The translations under genes and the position numbers were made by a program. Under the pieces are notes generated by a model. The model was not told where the DNA came from and made no database searches. It was given only the letters and a program-made list of their open reading frames with translations. A stretch of 64,000 nt of DNA from Aromatoleum toluolicum (GTDB lineage Bacteria > Pseudomonadota > Gammaproteobacteria > Burkholderiales > Rhodocyclaceae): NCBI RefSeq assembly GCF_012911005.2, contig NZ_WTVS01000008.1, forward strand, positions 1 through 64,000. Reading direction: 5' to 3'. Shown one piece after another: positions 33,857 through 44,310 of this stretch. Numbering within the stretch: the first letter of the stretch is position 1; every line of letters starts with the position of its first letter.

Positions 33857-35535
33857 GCGAATCGTTGACTGCGGAACTCGCTCCCGCTCCCCCGCCCCCT
33901 TTTTCCGCGGCAGAACTGTCAGCCGCGGCGGCGGGTGGCGAGCGCGCCATTGACGGGCTCGCGAAGCTTGAGCCGAATCCCGCACTGCGCGTGGAGCGCC
34001 TGGCGTCCGCGCTCGGGCTGACGTCCATCGGGCACGGGCGTCTGATGGCTCTCGAGCCGGATTTCACCGCGATTCCGTTCGAGATGGCGCTGCGCCGGGA
34101 GTGCGTCGCGCTGCGTGGCGAGGACGGCGCGCTGCTCGTGGTGATTGCAGATCCTTTCGACTCCGACCTGCTGGATGGCCTGGGAGCTCGCCTCCGCGAG
34201 CCATACGAGCTGTTATTGGCGGACCATGACGATTTGGCGGCTTGCCTGGCGCGGCACGAGGACGAGGTCCGCCGCGCGGCCGGACTGATCGAGTCGCGCG
34301 AGGAGGGCGGCGAGGGCGACGGTGTCGAGGATCTGTCGCTCAAGCGCATCAGCGCCGACGCGAGTCCGGTCGTCAAGCTGGTCAATTCGACCCTCTATGA
34401 CGGCCTGAAGCAGCTTGCGAGCGATATCCACCTCGAGTCGGTCCCTGGCGGGCTGGTGATCAAGTACCGCCTCGACGGCGTGCTGGTGCGTGTCGGCAGT
34501 GCGCAGGGCAACGAGCTTGCGGAGCAGGTCATCTCCCGTATCAAGGTGATGGCGGAGCTCGACATTGCCGAGCGCCGGGTGCCGCAGGACGGGCGTTTCA
34601 AGGTCCGTTCGGGCGGGCGCGAGATCGACTTCCGCGTCTCGATCATGCCCAGCATCCACGGCGAGGATGCCGTGTTGCGCATCCTCGACAAGGAGCACCT
34701 CAGCCGCGAGATGAGCGGGCTGACGCTGGAGACGCTGGGTTTTGACGACGAGACACGGGGCGCGCTGCGCCACCTCGCGACCGAGCCCTATGGCATGCTG
34801 CTCGTCACCGGGCCGACCGGTTCGGGCAAGACGACCACGCTGTACGCCACGCTTGCCGAGACTAACCAGGGGCTCGACAAGATCGTCACGATCGAGGATC
34901 CGGTCGAGTACCAGCTCACGGGCGTGCTGCAGATCCCGGTGAACGAGAAGAAGGGCCTGACCTTCGCGCGCGGCCTCAGATCCATCCTGCGCCATGACCC
35001 GGACAAGATCATGGTCGGCGAGATCCGCGACGGTGAAACGGCGGAAATCGCGGTGCAGGCGGCACTCACCGGCCACCTTGTGTTTACCACCGTGCACGCC
35101 AACAACGTCTTCGACGTCATGGGGCGATTCATGCACATGGGGATCGATCCGTTCAATCTCGTCGCCGCGCTCAACGGCATCGTCGCCCAGCGCCTGCTGC
35201 GCATCAATTGTCCCTACTGCACCGAGGACGTGCCGCCCGACGCACAGCTGATCACGCGCTCGCGCATCGGCGATGCGAGCAGTTTCCGCTTCCGTGCGGG
35301 ACATGGCTGCGGTCAGTGCCGCGGGACGGGATTCCGCGGTCGGCGCGCGGTCGCCGAAGTGCTGTTGCTCGACGACGAGATCCGCGAGCTGATCGTCGCC
35401 CGCGCTCCGATCCGGACGGTCAAGGAAGCGGCCCGGCGCAACGGATTCCGCGGTCTGCGCGACGCGGCGCTCGCGGTGGCGGCTTCCGGGGAAACCACGC
35501 TGCAGGAGGTGAATCGTGTCACGCTTCTCGGCTGA
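33853..35535 (+). CDS. gspE: Type II secretion ATPase GspE
   Basis: A 560-residue secretion ATPase. After an N-terminal GspE/PilB-type domain (about 45-140), the core has Walker A GPTGSGKTT, an Asp box region, and Walker B IMVGEIRDGETAE with a His box GHLVFTTVHANN. A zinc-type tetracysteine set CPYC...CGQC follows, as in GspE and PilB. It powers pseudopilus assembly from the cytoplasm. ATG 33853 shares ATGA with the gspF stop; an in-frame extension to 33742 lies inside gspF and is not needed. Confidence 0.94.
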   Translation: MSESLTAELAPAPPPPFSAAELSAAAAGGERAIDGLAKLEPNPALRVERLASALGLTSIGHGRLMALEPDFTAIPFEMALRRECVALRGEDGALLVVIADPFDSDLLDGLGARLREPYELLLADHDDLAACLARHEDEVRRAAGLIESREEGGEGDGVEDLSLKRISADASPVVKLVNSTLYDGLKQLASDIHLESVPGGLVIKYRLDGVLVRVGSAQGNELAEQVISRIKVMAELDIAERRVPQDGRFKVRSGGREIDFRVSIMPSIHGEDAVLRILDKEHLSREMSGLTLETLGFDDETRGALRHLATEPYGMLLVTGPTGSGKTTTLYATLAETNQGLDKIVTIEDPVEYQLTGVLQIPVNEKKGLTFARGLRSILRHDPDKIMVGEIRDGETAEIAVQAALTGHLVFTTVHANNVFDVMGRFMHMGIDPFNLVAALNGIVAQRLLRINCPYCTEDVPPDAQLITRSRIGDASSFRFRAGHGCGQCRGTGFRGRRAVAEVLLLDDEIRELIVARAPIRTVKEAARRNGFRGLRDAALAVAASGETTLQEVNRVTLLG

Positions 35536-36244
35536 GGTCCGCCGCCTGCTGATCGAGCAGGATGCGATCCGCGTCGGGCACGGCACGACGCAGAAGCGCC
35601 TGGCCTACGAGTGGGCGCCTGATGCCGCCCTGGCGGCGCTGGCCGCGGCACCCGATGGCGGGGTGCAGCGCGGGTCGCGCTGGGACGTACTGTTCGCCGA
35701 TGCGGTGGTGCGCTATCTGATCATCCAGTGGCCGTCCGGCCTGCGCGGCGGACCCGAGCGCGAGGCCTTCGTTGCGCTCCGTTTCAGGGAGGTGCACGGG
35801 GTCGGGGCGCCCGAGTGGCGCATCGTCGTCGAGCGCGGCGCCACGGATTTTCCCGTCATCGCCTGCGCCGTGCCTGCCGCGCACGTCGAGGCGGTGGCCG
35901 CGTGGGGAAGGGCGCACCGGCTGCGCTTTGGTAGTGTCACGGGCGAGTTCCTCGCCGCATATAACCGTGTGCGTCACGAACTGGAGAACCCGTTCGGCGC
36001 GTTGGCGGTGCAGCGTGACGGGCGGGTCACGCTGGGATTCTGGCGCGACGCGCAGTGGCAGTCCTTGCGCAGCCAGCCGCTTGGACCGGCCGGAGATACG
36101 TCGCTGGGCCTGTACCTGGAATCGCAGGCGCTGCGCTCGGCGACTCAGGCCGAAGCCGGCGTCCTGTATTGCATCGGGGAGGGGCCGCGGGTTCCTGCCG
36201 GATGGCGCAAGGTCGCGCTGCATGCCGAAGGGTGGGAAGGATGA
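35516..36244 (+). CDS. Secretion-locus protein of unknown function
   Basis: A 242-residue protein with a GTG start inside the last 20 bases of gspE. It has no signal peptide and no clear membrane helix. I do not recognise a domain. Its position, directly before a PilN-like gene, is where GspL's cytoplasmic half or PilM is found in canonical systems, and a split GspL (cytoplasmic part here, membrane part in the next gene) is one possible reading. The sequence has no visible actin-like ATP-binding motif, so this is tentative. It is real judging from the overlaps on both sides and normal codon usage. Confidence 0.75.
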   Translation: MSRFSAEVRRLLIEQDAIRVGHGTTQKRLAYEWAPDAALAALAAAPDGGVQRGSRWDVLFADAVVRYLIIQWPSGLRGGPEREAFVALRFREVHGVGAPEWRIVVERGATDFPVIACAVPAAHVEAVAAWGRAHRLRFGSVTGEFLAAYNRVRHELENPFGALAVQRDGRVTLGFWRDAQWQSLRSQPLGPAGDTSLGLYLESQALRSATQAEAGVLYCIGEGPRVPAGWRKVALHAEGWEG

Positions 36245-36783
36245 GACGGGTTCCCTTGCCGGTCGATCTCGATTTTCTGCAAACCCGCCGACGCGTGAGC
36301 GTCGCGGGGTGGGGACTGCTCGCAGCCGGTCTGCTTGCCTGCGGACTTCAGTTTGCCGAATTCCGCCGTGCAAGTGACGAGATCGATGCGCGCGAGGCGG
36401 CCGTGGCGCGTACGCGCGAAGCGGCGCGGCGCGCACTGCCCGAGGCTGCGGCGGAAAGGAACCCGGTGGGCGCCGAGGAAGCGAAGGCCGCGCTCGGCGT
36501 TGCCGCACGCCTGAACGCCGACTGGGGGGCAATGCTCGGCGGTGTGGCGGGGGCCCAAGGCGAGGGCGTGACGTGGCTGAACCTGCAGGCCGATCAGGCG
36601 CGGGGCACGCTCGCGGTGGCGGGGCAGGCCCGCTCGCTGGCGGAGATGTTCGAGTTCGTGGCCCGGCTCGGGGCCGTGCAGGGGATACATGAGGCGCAAT
36701 TGGCGAATTACGAATGGGTGCGTGTCGACGCCGGGAATGCGGTGCAATTCACCGTGAACGCTAAATGGAGCGGACGTCCGTGA
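36241..36783 (+). CDS. PilN/GspL-C-like inner-membrane assembly protein
   Basis: A 180-residue protein with a short cytoplasmic N-terminus, one membrane helix (VAGWGLLAAGLLACGLQF), a coiled-coil stretch and a ferredoxin-like periplasmic domain that ends in a beta-strand pattern. This is the PilN or GspL C-terminal layout. It shares ATGA with the previous stop. It should pair with the next protein in the inner-membrane alignment complex. Confidence 0.78.
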   Translation: MRRVPLPVDLDFLQTRRRVSVAGWGLLAAGLLACGLQFAEFRRASDEIDAREAAVARTREAARRALPEAAAERNPVGAEEAKAALGVAARLNADWGAMLGGVAGAQGEGVTWLNLQADQARGTLAVAGQARSLAEMFEFVARLGAVQGIHEAQLANYEWVRVDAGNAVQFTVNAKWSGRP

Positions 36784-37454
36784 TGCCCGGCGCTGGTATG
36801 TTCGTGCGCTACTGGAGCCCCTGTTTCCTCGCGGCGATCGCGCCTGCGACCGGCGGTGGTGAGGTTGCGGGGGGCGCCGCGCCGCAGGGGAGCCTGTTAC
36901 GTAGTGGCGGGCCGTCGTTCCGGATGGTCAGGGAGTATGTCGGGCGCCTCGCGCTGAATGCGGGACTTCCCGGTGCACTGGGCGTCGTCCTGGTGGCGGC
37001 CGCTGTGCTGGGGGGCTACGTCGCACGCGCGGACAATGATCGCCGCGCCGCCGAGCTTGCGCAGGAGCAGGGCCGGATCGAGCGTAGCGCAAACGCGCCG
37101 GCTCCGGGGGAAGACGGGCGCACCCGCGTGATGGATTTTTTCGCGCGTTTCCCGCCGGTAAGCGCGTTGCCCGACAGCCTGCGGCGCCTGAACGAACACG
37201 CCGCGGCCCATGATATTGGCGTGCAGCGTGCCGACTACCGCAGTACCGCCGTGACCGGCACGCCGCTGACGCTGGTCAGCCTCACGATTCCCGTGCAGGC
37301 TGAGGCCGAGGCGCTCTACGTCTGGCTCGGCGCGCTGCTGCGCGAAATGCCCGAGATCGCCTTGGAGTCGGTGAGTCTCAAGCGCGAGACGAGCGATGCG
37401 GAGACGGTGGAGGCGGATATCCGCCTGCAACTCTATCTGCGGGGGCGCTCATGA
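36783..37454 (+). CDS. PilO/GspM-like inner-membrane assembly protein
   Basis: A 223-residue protein. A membrane helix (GALGVVLVAAAVLGGYVA) at about 65-82 is followed by a coiled coil and a periplasmic domain similar in plan to PilO/GspM. ATG 36783 overlaps the previous TGA (TGATG). The N-terminal 55 residues before the helix are longer than usual and Gly/Ala rich. The partner is the PilN-like protein encoded upstream. Confidence 0.76.
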   Translation: MPGAGMFVRYWSPCFLAAIAPATGGGEVAGGAAPQGSLLRSGGPSFRMVREYVGRLALNAGLPGALGVVLVAAAVLGGYVARADNDRRAAELAQEQGRIERSANAPAPGEDGRTRVMDFFARFPPVSALPDSLRRLNEHAAAHDIGVQRADYRSTAVTGTPLTLVSLTIPVQAEAEALYVWLGALLREMPEIALESVSLKRETSDAETVEADIRLQLYLRGRS

Positions 37455-37963
37455 CAATGCGCCACGTTCTCCTGGCTGCCACCCTGTTGGCAACGCTGGT
37501 TGCGAGCTGGTGGGCGGTCAATGAAGACTCGGGTGACGTCGTCGTGGTGCAGCCCGTCGAGCGGGCCGCCCGGGCTCCGGTCGCCGCCAGATCGCGGGCA
37601 TCGGCCGATTCGCCGTCATCAGCCGGAGGGAGCCTGACCAGACTCGATGAGGATCGGGCGCCGTGGCCCGAACTTTCCGAGCCGCTGGCGCGCATCGTCA
37701 GTTTCGCGCCGCCTCCGCCGCGGGCCGCAGCGTTGGTCCCCGTCGAGCCGCAGGCGCCGCCGCTGCCGTTCCGCTATGTCGGTGCTATCGACGACGCGCA
37801 GGGCAAGGCCGTGTTTCTGCTCGAGGGCGCGCAGGTCCGCCTGGCGCGCCCCGGAGAGGAAATCGCAGGCCGTTACCGTGTCGAGCGCATTACCCCCTCC
37901 GCAGTCGAATTCACTTATCTGCCGCTCAAGAAAATGCAGACTCTCAATCGCCAGAATCCATGA
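37451..37963 (+). CDS. PilP/GspC-like secretion coupling protein
   Basis: A 170-residue protein with an N-terminal membrane helix (HVLLAATLLATLVASWWAV), a Pro/Ala-rich periplasmic linker (about 35-105) and a small beta-rich domain (FRYVGAIDDAQGKAVFLLEG...). The domain resembles the homology region of GspC/PilP that binds the secretin's N0 domain. It is coupled by ATGA overlaps to the genes on both sides, the next being the secretin. Confidence 0.78.
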   Translation: MTMRHVLLAATLLATLVASWWAVNEDSGDVVVVQPVERAARAPVAARSRASADSPSSAGGSLTRLDEDRAPWPELSEPLARIVSFAPPPPRAAALVPVEPQAPPLPFRYVGAIDDAQGKAVFLLEGAQVRLARPGEEIAGRYRVERITPSAVEFTYLPLKKMQTLNRQNP

Positions 37964-40377
37964 AAACGAAGAGTTCGACCTTATCGCAATGCAGGGATCG
38001 CCAAGTCCTTCGTTCAATGCCCGCGAGCGGCGCGTCGTGCAGCGCTGCTCCGGCGCGGAGCGGCCTCCCGCTGGCAGGGGCGCTGCGAAGAATCCTGCTC
38101 CCGGCAATCTCGGTCCTTCTTCTCGCCGCGTGCGCGACGAATGCCGCGCTCGAACAGAGCCGCCGCGACTTCGCTGCCGGCGATCGCGTGGGGGCCCTGC
38201 TGCGGCTCGAGCAGGCAGTGAAGCAAGACCCCGAGAACCTCGAACTGCGCAGCTATTACGTCCGACAGCGCGATCAGGTCGTGACGGAGAAGCTCAGTGT
38301 GGCGGAGAAAGCGCATGCGGCGGGGAAGCTGGACGAGGCGGCGACGCTGTACCGTGACGTGCAGAGAATCGACCCGGAAAACGCCCGGGCCCGGCTCGGA
38401 CTCGAGGACGTCCAGCGTGCGCGTCGCCGCGCCGAGCGGCTGGGGCAAGCCAGGGCCGCGCTGGCGGCCGGCGACGCGGCGATGGCGGGACGTATCGCGC
38501 GCGGCGTGTATGCCGAAGCACCCGGGGACCGGGCGGCGCGCGAGCTGGTGCTGGAGCTGGACGAGCGTGCCGAGCGCGCGAGCAAGCCGCGCGCCGAATC
38601 CCTGCAGGGGGCGATGGCGAAGCCGGTGACGCTGGAGTTCCGTGACTCGCCGCTGCGCGTCGTGTTCGAGGCGCTGTCGCGCGCGAGCGGGCTCAATTTC
38701 GTGTTCGACAAGGACGTGCGCGCCGACAGCCGCGTGACACTGTTCGTGCGCGAGAACTCGGTCGACGAGGTGCTGCGCCTGCTGTCGGCGACGCAGGGCA
38801 TCGAACGCAAGCTGCTGAATGCCAATACCGTCCTGATCTACCCGGTGACGACCGCCAAGCAGCGTGAGCACGTCGAGCTGGTGACGCGCAGCTTCTATCT
38901 CGCCAATGCGGAAGCGAAGGCGGCGCAGACGCTGATCAAGCAGCTGGTGAAGAGCCGGGACGTGTTCATCGACGAGAAGCTCAACCTGCTCGTGATGAAG
39001 GACACGCCCGAGGCGGTGCGCATGGCCGAACGGCTCGTCGCGACGCTGGACGTGCCCGAGCCGGAGGTGATGCTGGAGCTGGAGGTGCTGGAGGTCAGCC
39101 GCAACAAGCTGCTGGACCTCGGGATCGATTTCCCGGACCAGATCGGTTACGGTCTGCTGACACCGGATGTTCCTAGCACCATCGGATTCGTTAATGGGGT
39201 TCCGGTTCCCGGAACCACTCAGCTCGGCGGCAAGCTGCTCGACGGCAACATCGATCTGCGTCACAACCGCAAGGAGCTCGTGCCCTTCATCGCAAACCCC
39301 GGCGCGGTGCTGCGCCTGCGCAGCGAGGACGGCGATTCGCGCATGCTCGCGAACCCGCGCATCCGCGTGCGCAACCGCGACAAGGCGAAAGTCCATATCG
39401 GCGACAAGCTGCCCGTCTTCACCACCACCTCGACGGCCAACGTCGGCGTGTCGGCGTCGGTGTCCTATCTCGACGTCGGTCTGAAGCTGGAGGTGGAGCC
39501 GTCCGTTTATCGCGACGACGAGGTCGGGATCAAGCTCAGCCTGGAGGTGAGCAGCATCGTCAAGGAGGTGCCCGGCCCCTCCAGTTCCCTGGCCTACCAG
39601 GTCGGTTCGCGCAGCGCGTCCACGTCGCTGCGCCTGCGCAACGGCGAGACGCAGGTGCTCGCGGGCCTGATCAACGACGAGGAGCGCTCGTCCGCGCAGC
39701 GCCTGCCCGGACTCGGCAACCTGCCGATGGTCGGGAGGCTGTTCTCGGCCCAGCGCGACAGCAACAACAAGTCCGAGATCGCGCTGCTGATCACGCCGCG
39801 CATCGTGCGCAACGTCCTGCCGCCGGTCGCGCTGCTGGCCGAAATGCCTGCAGGGACGGAATCGAACATCGGTGCCGAGCCGCTGCGGATCGGCCCCACT
39901 GCGCCGCGCAGCCTGGGGCTCGTCGGCGACTCGCGGGCACCTGTCGCACCTGGCGCTTCTCCCGCGGCGCTGCCGCGCCCGGCCCCCGAAGAGCGCCCGG
40001 CAGCAGCCGAGGCGCCGGAGGCCAAGGAGGAGCCGGAAGCGCCTGAAGTCGCGCTGATCATCCCCGAAACGGCCCGCCGCGGCGAATCGGCGAATGTCAT
40101 CGTGCGCGTGAGCGGCGCCGTCGGGGCAACCTCCGCCGACGTCACGATCGCCTACGACGCCAATCGACTCGAAGTAGACGGCGCGATGACTCCGGGCACG
40201 GCCCAGTTGCCCGTGAGCCTCAATGGCGGACGGGCCGATCTGGTCGTACGCCTCCGCGCCAAACCCGATGCTTCGGGCGTTGCGACCATGGTCGTCACAG
40301 GAATGAAGCTGCGCCGCGAGACGGGTGACGAGGACGTGGCGCTGTCGGCCGGGGGCACGGTGCGCATCGTCGAGTGA
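37960..40377 (+). CDS. gspD: Lipoprotein secretin GspD with C-terminal cohesin-like domain
   Basis: An 805-residue outer-membrane secretin. A lipobox LLAAC puts the lipid-anchored Cys at residue 58, so either the leader is long or translation starts later, at ATG 38017; the ATGA overlap favours 37960. A TPR-like segment (about 62-165) is followed by the N0/STN domain (LEFRDSPLRVVFEAL), N1 (YLANAEAKAAQTLI), and the secretin core ending LLITPRIVRNV. After an Ala/Pro/Glu linker, the last 105 residues (from VALIIPETARRGES) form a cohesin-like beta-sandwich module, an uncommon addition. It forms the exit pore for the substrate. Confidence 0.9.
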   Translation: MKTKSSTLSQCRDRQVLRSMPASGASCSAAPARSGLPLAGALRRILLPAISVLLLAACATNAALEQSRRDFAAGDRVGALLRLEQAVKQDPENLELRSYYVRQRDQVVTEKLSVAEKAHAAGKLDEAATLYRDVQRIDPENARARLGLEDVQRARRRAERLGQARAALAAGDAAMAGRIARGVYAEAPGDRAARELVLELDERAERASKPRAESLQGAMAKPVTLEFRDSPLRVVFEALSRASGLNFVFDKDVRADSRVTLFVRENSVDEVLRLLSATQGIERKLLNANTVLIYPVTTAKQREHVELVTRSFYLANAEAKAAQTLIKQLVKSRDVFIDEKLNLLVMKDTPEAVRMAERLVATLDVPEPEVMLELEVLEVSRNKLLDLGIDFPDQIGYGLLTPDVPSTIGFVNGVPVPGTTQLGGKLLDGNIDLRHNRKELVPFIANPGAVLRLRSEDGDSRMLANPRIRVRNRDKAKVHIGDKLPVFTTTSTANVGVSASVSYLDVGLKLEVEPSVYRDDEVGIKLSLEVSSIVKEVPGPSSSLAYQVGSRSASTSLRLRNGETQVLAGLINDEERSSAQRLPGLGNLPMVGRLFSAQRDSNNKSEIALLITPRIVRNVLPPVALLAEMPAGTESNIGAEPLRIGPTAPRSLGLVGDSRAPVAPGASPAALPRPAPEERPAAAEAPEAKEEPEAPEVALIIPETARRGESANVIVRVSGAVGATSADVTIAYDANRLEVDGAMTPGTAQLPVSLNGGRADLVVRLRAKPDASGVATMVVTGMKLRRETGDEDVALSAGGTVRIVE

Positions 40378-40384
40378 GAGCACG

Positions 40385-40852
40385 GTGACGCGCGGATTCA
40401 CCCTGATCGAGCTGGTCGTGACGGTGGCCATCATTGGAATCCTCGCGGCCGGGGCGATGCCGCTCGCCGAACTGGCGGCCCAGCGCGAGCGGGAGTCGGA
40501 GCTGCGCATCGCCCTGCGCCAGATCCGCGCCGGACTCGACGCCTACAAGGCGGCCTACGTCGCGCAGCGCATCGAGCAGCGCGTCGATGCGTCCGGCTAC
40601 CCGCCGGATCTCGCGTCCCTCGTGAAGGGGGTGCCGGACGTCAGCACGCCCTCGGGCAAGCGCATCTACTTCCTGCGCCGATTGCCACGGGATCCCTTTC
40701 ATCCCGACCCGGCAGCGCCTGCCGCCGAGACCTGGGGGCTGCGCAGTTATGCAAGCCCTCCCGACGAGCCGGCGGAAGGGAAGGACGTGTATGACGTCTA
40801 TTCGAAATCTACCCGCAGCGGACTCAACGGCGTGCCATATCGTGAATGGTAA
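40385..40852 (+). CDS. Type II secretion pseudopilin 1 (GspG-like)
   Basis: A 155-residue prepilin-like protein. From GTG 40385 the leader is only MTRG, cut before FTLIELVVTVAII, with the conserved Glu at +5 of the mature protein. The C-terminal part includes the PPDLASL and DPFHPDP features seen in GspG-type pseudopilins. It begins 7 bases after the secretin stop. A prepilin peptidase is needed but not encoded in the window. Confidence 0.87.
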   Translation: MTRGFTLIELVVTVAIIGILAAGAMPLAELAAQRERESELRIALRQIRAGLDAYKAAYVAQRIEQRVDASGYPPDLASLVKGVPDVSTPSGKRIYFLRRLPRDPFHPDPAAPAAETWGLRSYASPPDEPAEGKDVYDVYSKSTRSGLNGVPYREW

Positions 40853-40859
40853 GGACGGC

Positions 40860-41261
40860 GTGAATGGTAGCGGCGGCATGACGGTCAGGAAGGCTGCGGC
40901 CGGCTTCACGCTCATCGAGCTGCTGGTGGTGCTCGCCATCATCGCGACGCTGATGTCGATCGCGGCGCCACGCTATTTCGAGCACCTGGACCGCAGCCGC
41001 GAGGCGTCCCTGCGCCAGACGCTGTTGGTCGTGCGCGATGCGATCGACCGCTACCACTCGGATATCGGCAAGTGGCCCGACGATCTCGACACCCTGGTCG
41101 CCAAGCGCTACCTGCGCAAGATTCCCGTCGACCCGGTTACTGAGCGCAGCGACTCGTGGTTGCTCGTGCCCCCTCCGGGCGAGGAAGAGGCGGGGGTGTG
41201 GGACCTGCATAGCGGCGCCGAAGGCACGGCCAAGGACGGGACGCGCTTTGCCGAGTGGTGA
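40860..41261 (+). CDS. Type II secretion pseudopilin 2 (GspG-like)
   Basis: A 133-residue pseudopilin with the cleavage site G-FTLIELLVVLAII, Glu at +5, and a GspG-like globular part (YHSDIGKWPDDLDTLVAKRYLRKIP at about 68-92). GTG 40860 is preferred because AAGGA lies 4 bases upstream; ATG 40878 is the alternative. It probably forms or caps the pseudopilus together with the first pseudopilin. Confidence 0.86.
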   Translation: MNGSGGMTVRKAAAGFTLIELLVVLAIIATLMSIAAPRYFEHLDRSREASLRQTLLVVRDAIDRYHSDIGKWPDDLDTLVAKRYLRKIPVDPVTERSDSWLLVPPPGEEEAGVWDLHSGAEGTAKDGTRFAEW

Positions 41262-41292
41262 GATCGTGCACAGCTGTCGCCGTGCGGACGGC

Positions 41293-41856
41293 ATGCCTGC
41301 CCCCCATGCGGCCGGGGCGCGGCAGTCCGGTTATACCTACCTGCTGGTGCTGTTCATCGTCGCCGGGCTCGGACTGCTGGTCGCGCAGACGGGACTGGTG
41401 TGGCATCAGGCGGCACAGCGCGACCGCGAAGCCGAACTGCTGGTGATCGGCGTGGAGTTTTCGCGTGCGTTGTCGAGCTATGCGAAGGCTGGCGCGGATC
41501 ATAGTCTCCCTGAGAGTCTGCAGCAGCTCGTCGAGGACAAGCGCGGTCCGGTGCTTGTCAGGCACCTGCGCCGGATCTATCGCGATCCGTTCACGGGGCA
41601 GCCCGTCTGGGGGCTGGAAAAGGCCGGTGGACGCATCTCGGGCGTGTACAGCCTTGCCCAGGGCGTGCCGATCAGGCAGCACGACCTGCCCAAGGAGCTG
41701 GGCGGGCTCACGGGAGAGGTCAAGAGCTATGCCGAGTGGGTGTTCAGGCCGCTCGAGGCGGGCGGCGACACGGCTGTGGGGACGGCGCCCGGCGCGGGCC
41801 CGGCAGCAGGCGACCGCGCGGGGGGTGGTGCCGCCGTTCCGGCTTCAGCGGACTAG
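41293..41856 (+). CDS. Minor pseudopilin lacking Glu5 (GspK-like position)
   Basis: A 187-residue protein with a prepilin-like start, [17 protein letters not shown], and a long soluble domain. Position +5 of the mature protein is Leu, not the Glu of major pseudopilins. That absence is typical of GspK, which sits at the pseudopilus tip. GTG 41266 is an alternative start giving a longer leader. The Ala/Gly-rich tail ends in a TAG that shares CTAG with the stop codon of the convergent proB gene. Confidence 0.82.
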   Translation: MPAPHAAGARQSGYTYLLVLFIVAGLGLLVAQTGLVWHQAAQRDREAELLVIGVEFSRALSSYAKAGADHSLPESLQQLVEDKRGPVLVRHLRRIYRDPFTGQPVWGLEKAGGRISGVYSLAQGVPIRQHDLPKELGGLTGEVKSYAEWVFRPLEAGGDTAVGTAPGAGPAAGDRAGGGAAVPASAD

Positions 41857-42968
41857 CGCAGCACCATGTTGTCGCGGTGGATCAGTTCCGGCTCGTCGAT
41901 GTAGCCGAGCAAAGGCTCGATCTCGGTGCTCGGTTTGCGCGCCACGCGGCGACATTCCGTGCTGCTGTAATTGACCAGCCCGCGGCCGATCTCCTCGCCC
42001 GACGGCGTGCGGCAGGCGACCGCCGAGCCGCGTTCGAAGTCGCCACGCACCTCGATCACGCCCACCGGCAGCAGGCTGCGCCCGCTGCGCAGCGCCGACA
42101 CGGCGCCGTCGTCGATGACGAGGTCGCCTGCGAGCTGCAGGTGGTCGGCAAGCCACTGCTTGCGTGCCTGCAGCGGCGAGCTGGTGGCGTAGAGCAGGGT
42201 CCCCAGCGCTTCGCCCTTGCCGAGGCGCACCAGCGCGTCGGCTTCGTGGCCGCTGGCGATGCAGGTGTGGGCGCCGCTGCGGGCCGCGCGCTGGGCCGCA
42301 CGGATCTTCGTGATCATGCCGCCTTTGCTGATGCCGGAGCCCGCGCCGCCTGCCATCGACTCGTAGGTGCGGTCCTCGGCGCGTCCCTCGGAAACCAGCG
42401 TCGCCGCCGGATCCTGGCGCGGATCGGCCGTGTAGAGGCCCTTCTGGTCGGTGAGGATGATCAGCGCATCGGCTTCGATGAGGTTGGCGACCAGCGCGCC
42501 GAGCGTGTCGTTGTCGCCGAACTTGATCTCGTCGGTGACGATGGTGTCGTTCTCGTTGATGATCGGCACCACCCCGAGCTCGAGCAGCGTCGTCAGGGTC
42601 GAGCGTGCGTTGAGGTAGCGCTTGCGATCGGCGAGATCGTCGTGCGTGAGCAGGATCTGTGCGGTGCGGATGCCGTGGCGCGAGAAGGCGTCCTCGTAGG
42701 CTTCGACGAGTCCCATTTGCCCGACCGCCGCAGCGGCCTGCAGCTTGTGCATCTCGTGCGGCCGTTTCGTCCAGCCCAGACGCTGCATGCCCGCGGCGAT
42801 GGCGCCCGAGGACACCAGCAGGACCTGCTTGCCGGAGTCGCGCAGGGCTGCGAACTGGCGAGCCCAGTCCGCCATCGCGGCCTTGTCGAGGCCGGTGCCG
42901 TTGTTGGTGACGAGGGCGCTGCCGACCTTGACCACCAGGCGGCGCGCGTTGCGGATCTTGTTTCGCAT
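41853..42968 (-). CDS. proB: Glutamate 5-kinase
   Basis: A 371-residue kinase that phosphorylates glutamate in the first step of proline synthesis. The amino-acid-kinase domain shows [40 protein letters not shown] and GGMITKI-type motifs. The C-terminal 90 residues are a PUA domain, as in full-length enzymes. ATG 42968 is the family's usual start; the upstream extension is not conserved in character. It follows obgE by 62 bases. proA is not in the window. Confidence 0.96.
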   Translation of the reverse strand: MRNKIRNARRLVVKVGSALVTNNGTGLDKAAMADWARQFAALRDSGKQVLLVSSGAIAAGMQRLGWTKRPHEMHKLQAAAAVGQMGLVEAYEDAFSRHGIRTAQILLTHDDLADRKRYLNARSTLTTLLELGVVPIINENDTIVTDEIKFGDNDTLGALVANLIEADALIILTDQKGLYTADPRQDPAATLVSEGRAEDRTYESMAGGAGSGISKGGMITKIRAAQRAARSGAHTCIASGHEADALVRLGKGEALGTLLYATSSPLQARKQWLADHLQLAGDLVIDDGAVSALRSGRSLLPVGVIEVRGDFERGSAVACRTPSGEEIGRGLVNYSSTECRRVARKPSTEIEPLLGYIDEPELIHRDNMVLR

Positions 42969-43030
42969 GATCTGTGACGGCAAGCGTGGGCTAACGGGAA
43001 GGGTGTTCCGGCACACGGCCGGATCCGGGA

Positions 43031-44290
<1,260 letters not shown>

Positions 44291-44310
44291 TCGAACCTTG
44301 ACGCCGGAAC

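Noticed and set aside
38014-40509. 831-residue open frame on the minus strand across the secretin gene
   Set aside because: High-GC shadow frame. The plus-strand gene has clear secretin domains and tight operon overlaps; the reverse product is low-complexity His/Arg/Gln-rich with no domain.
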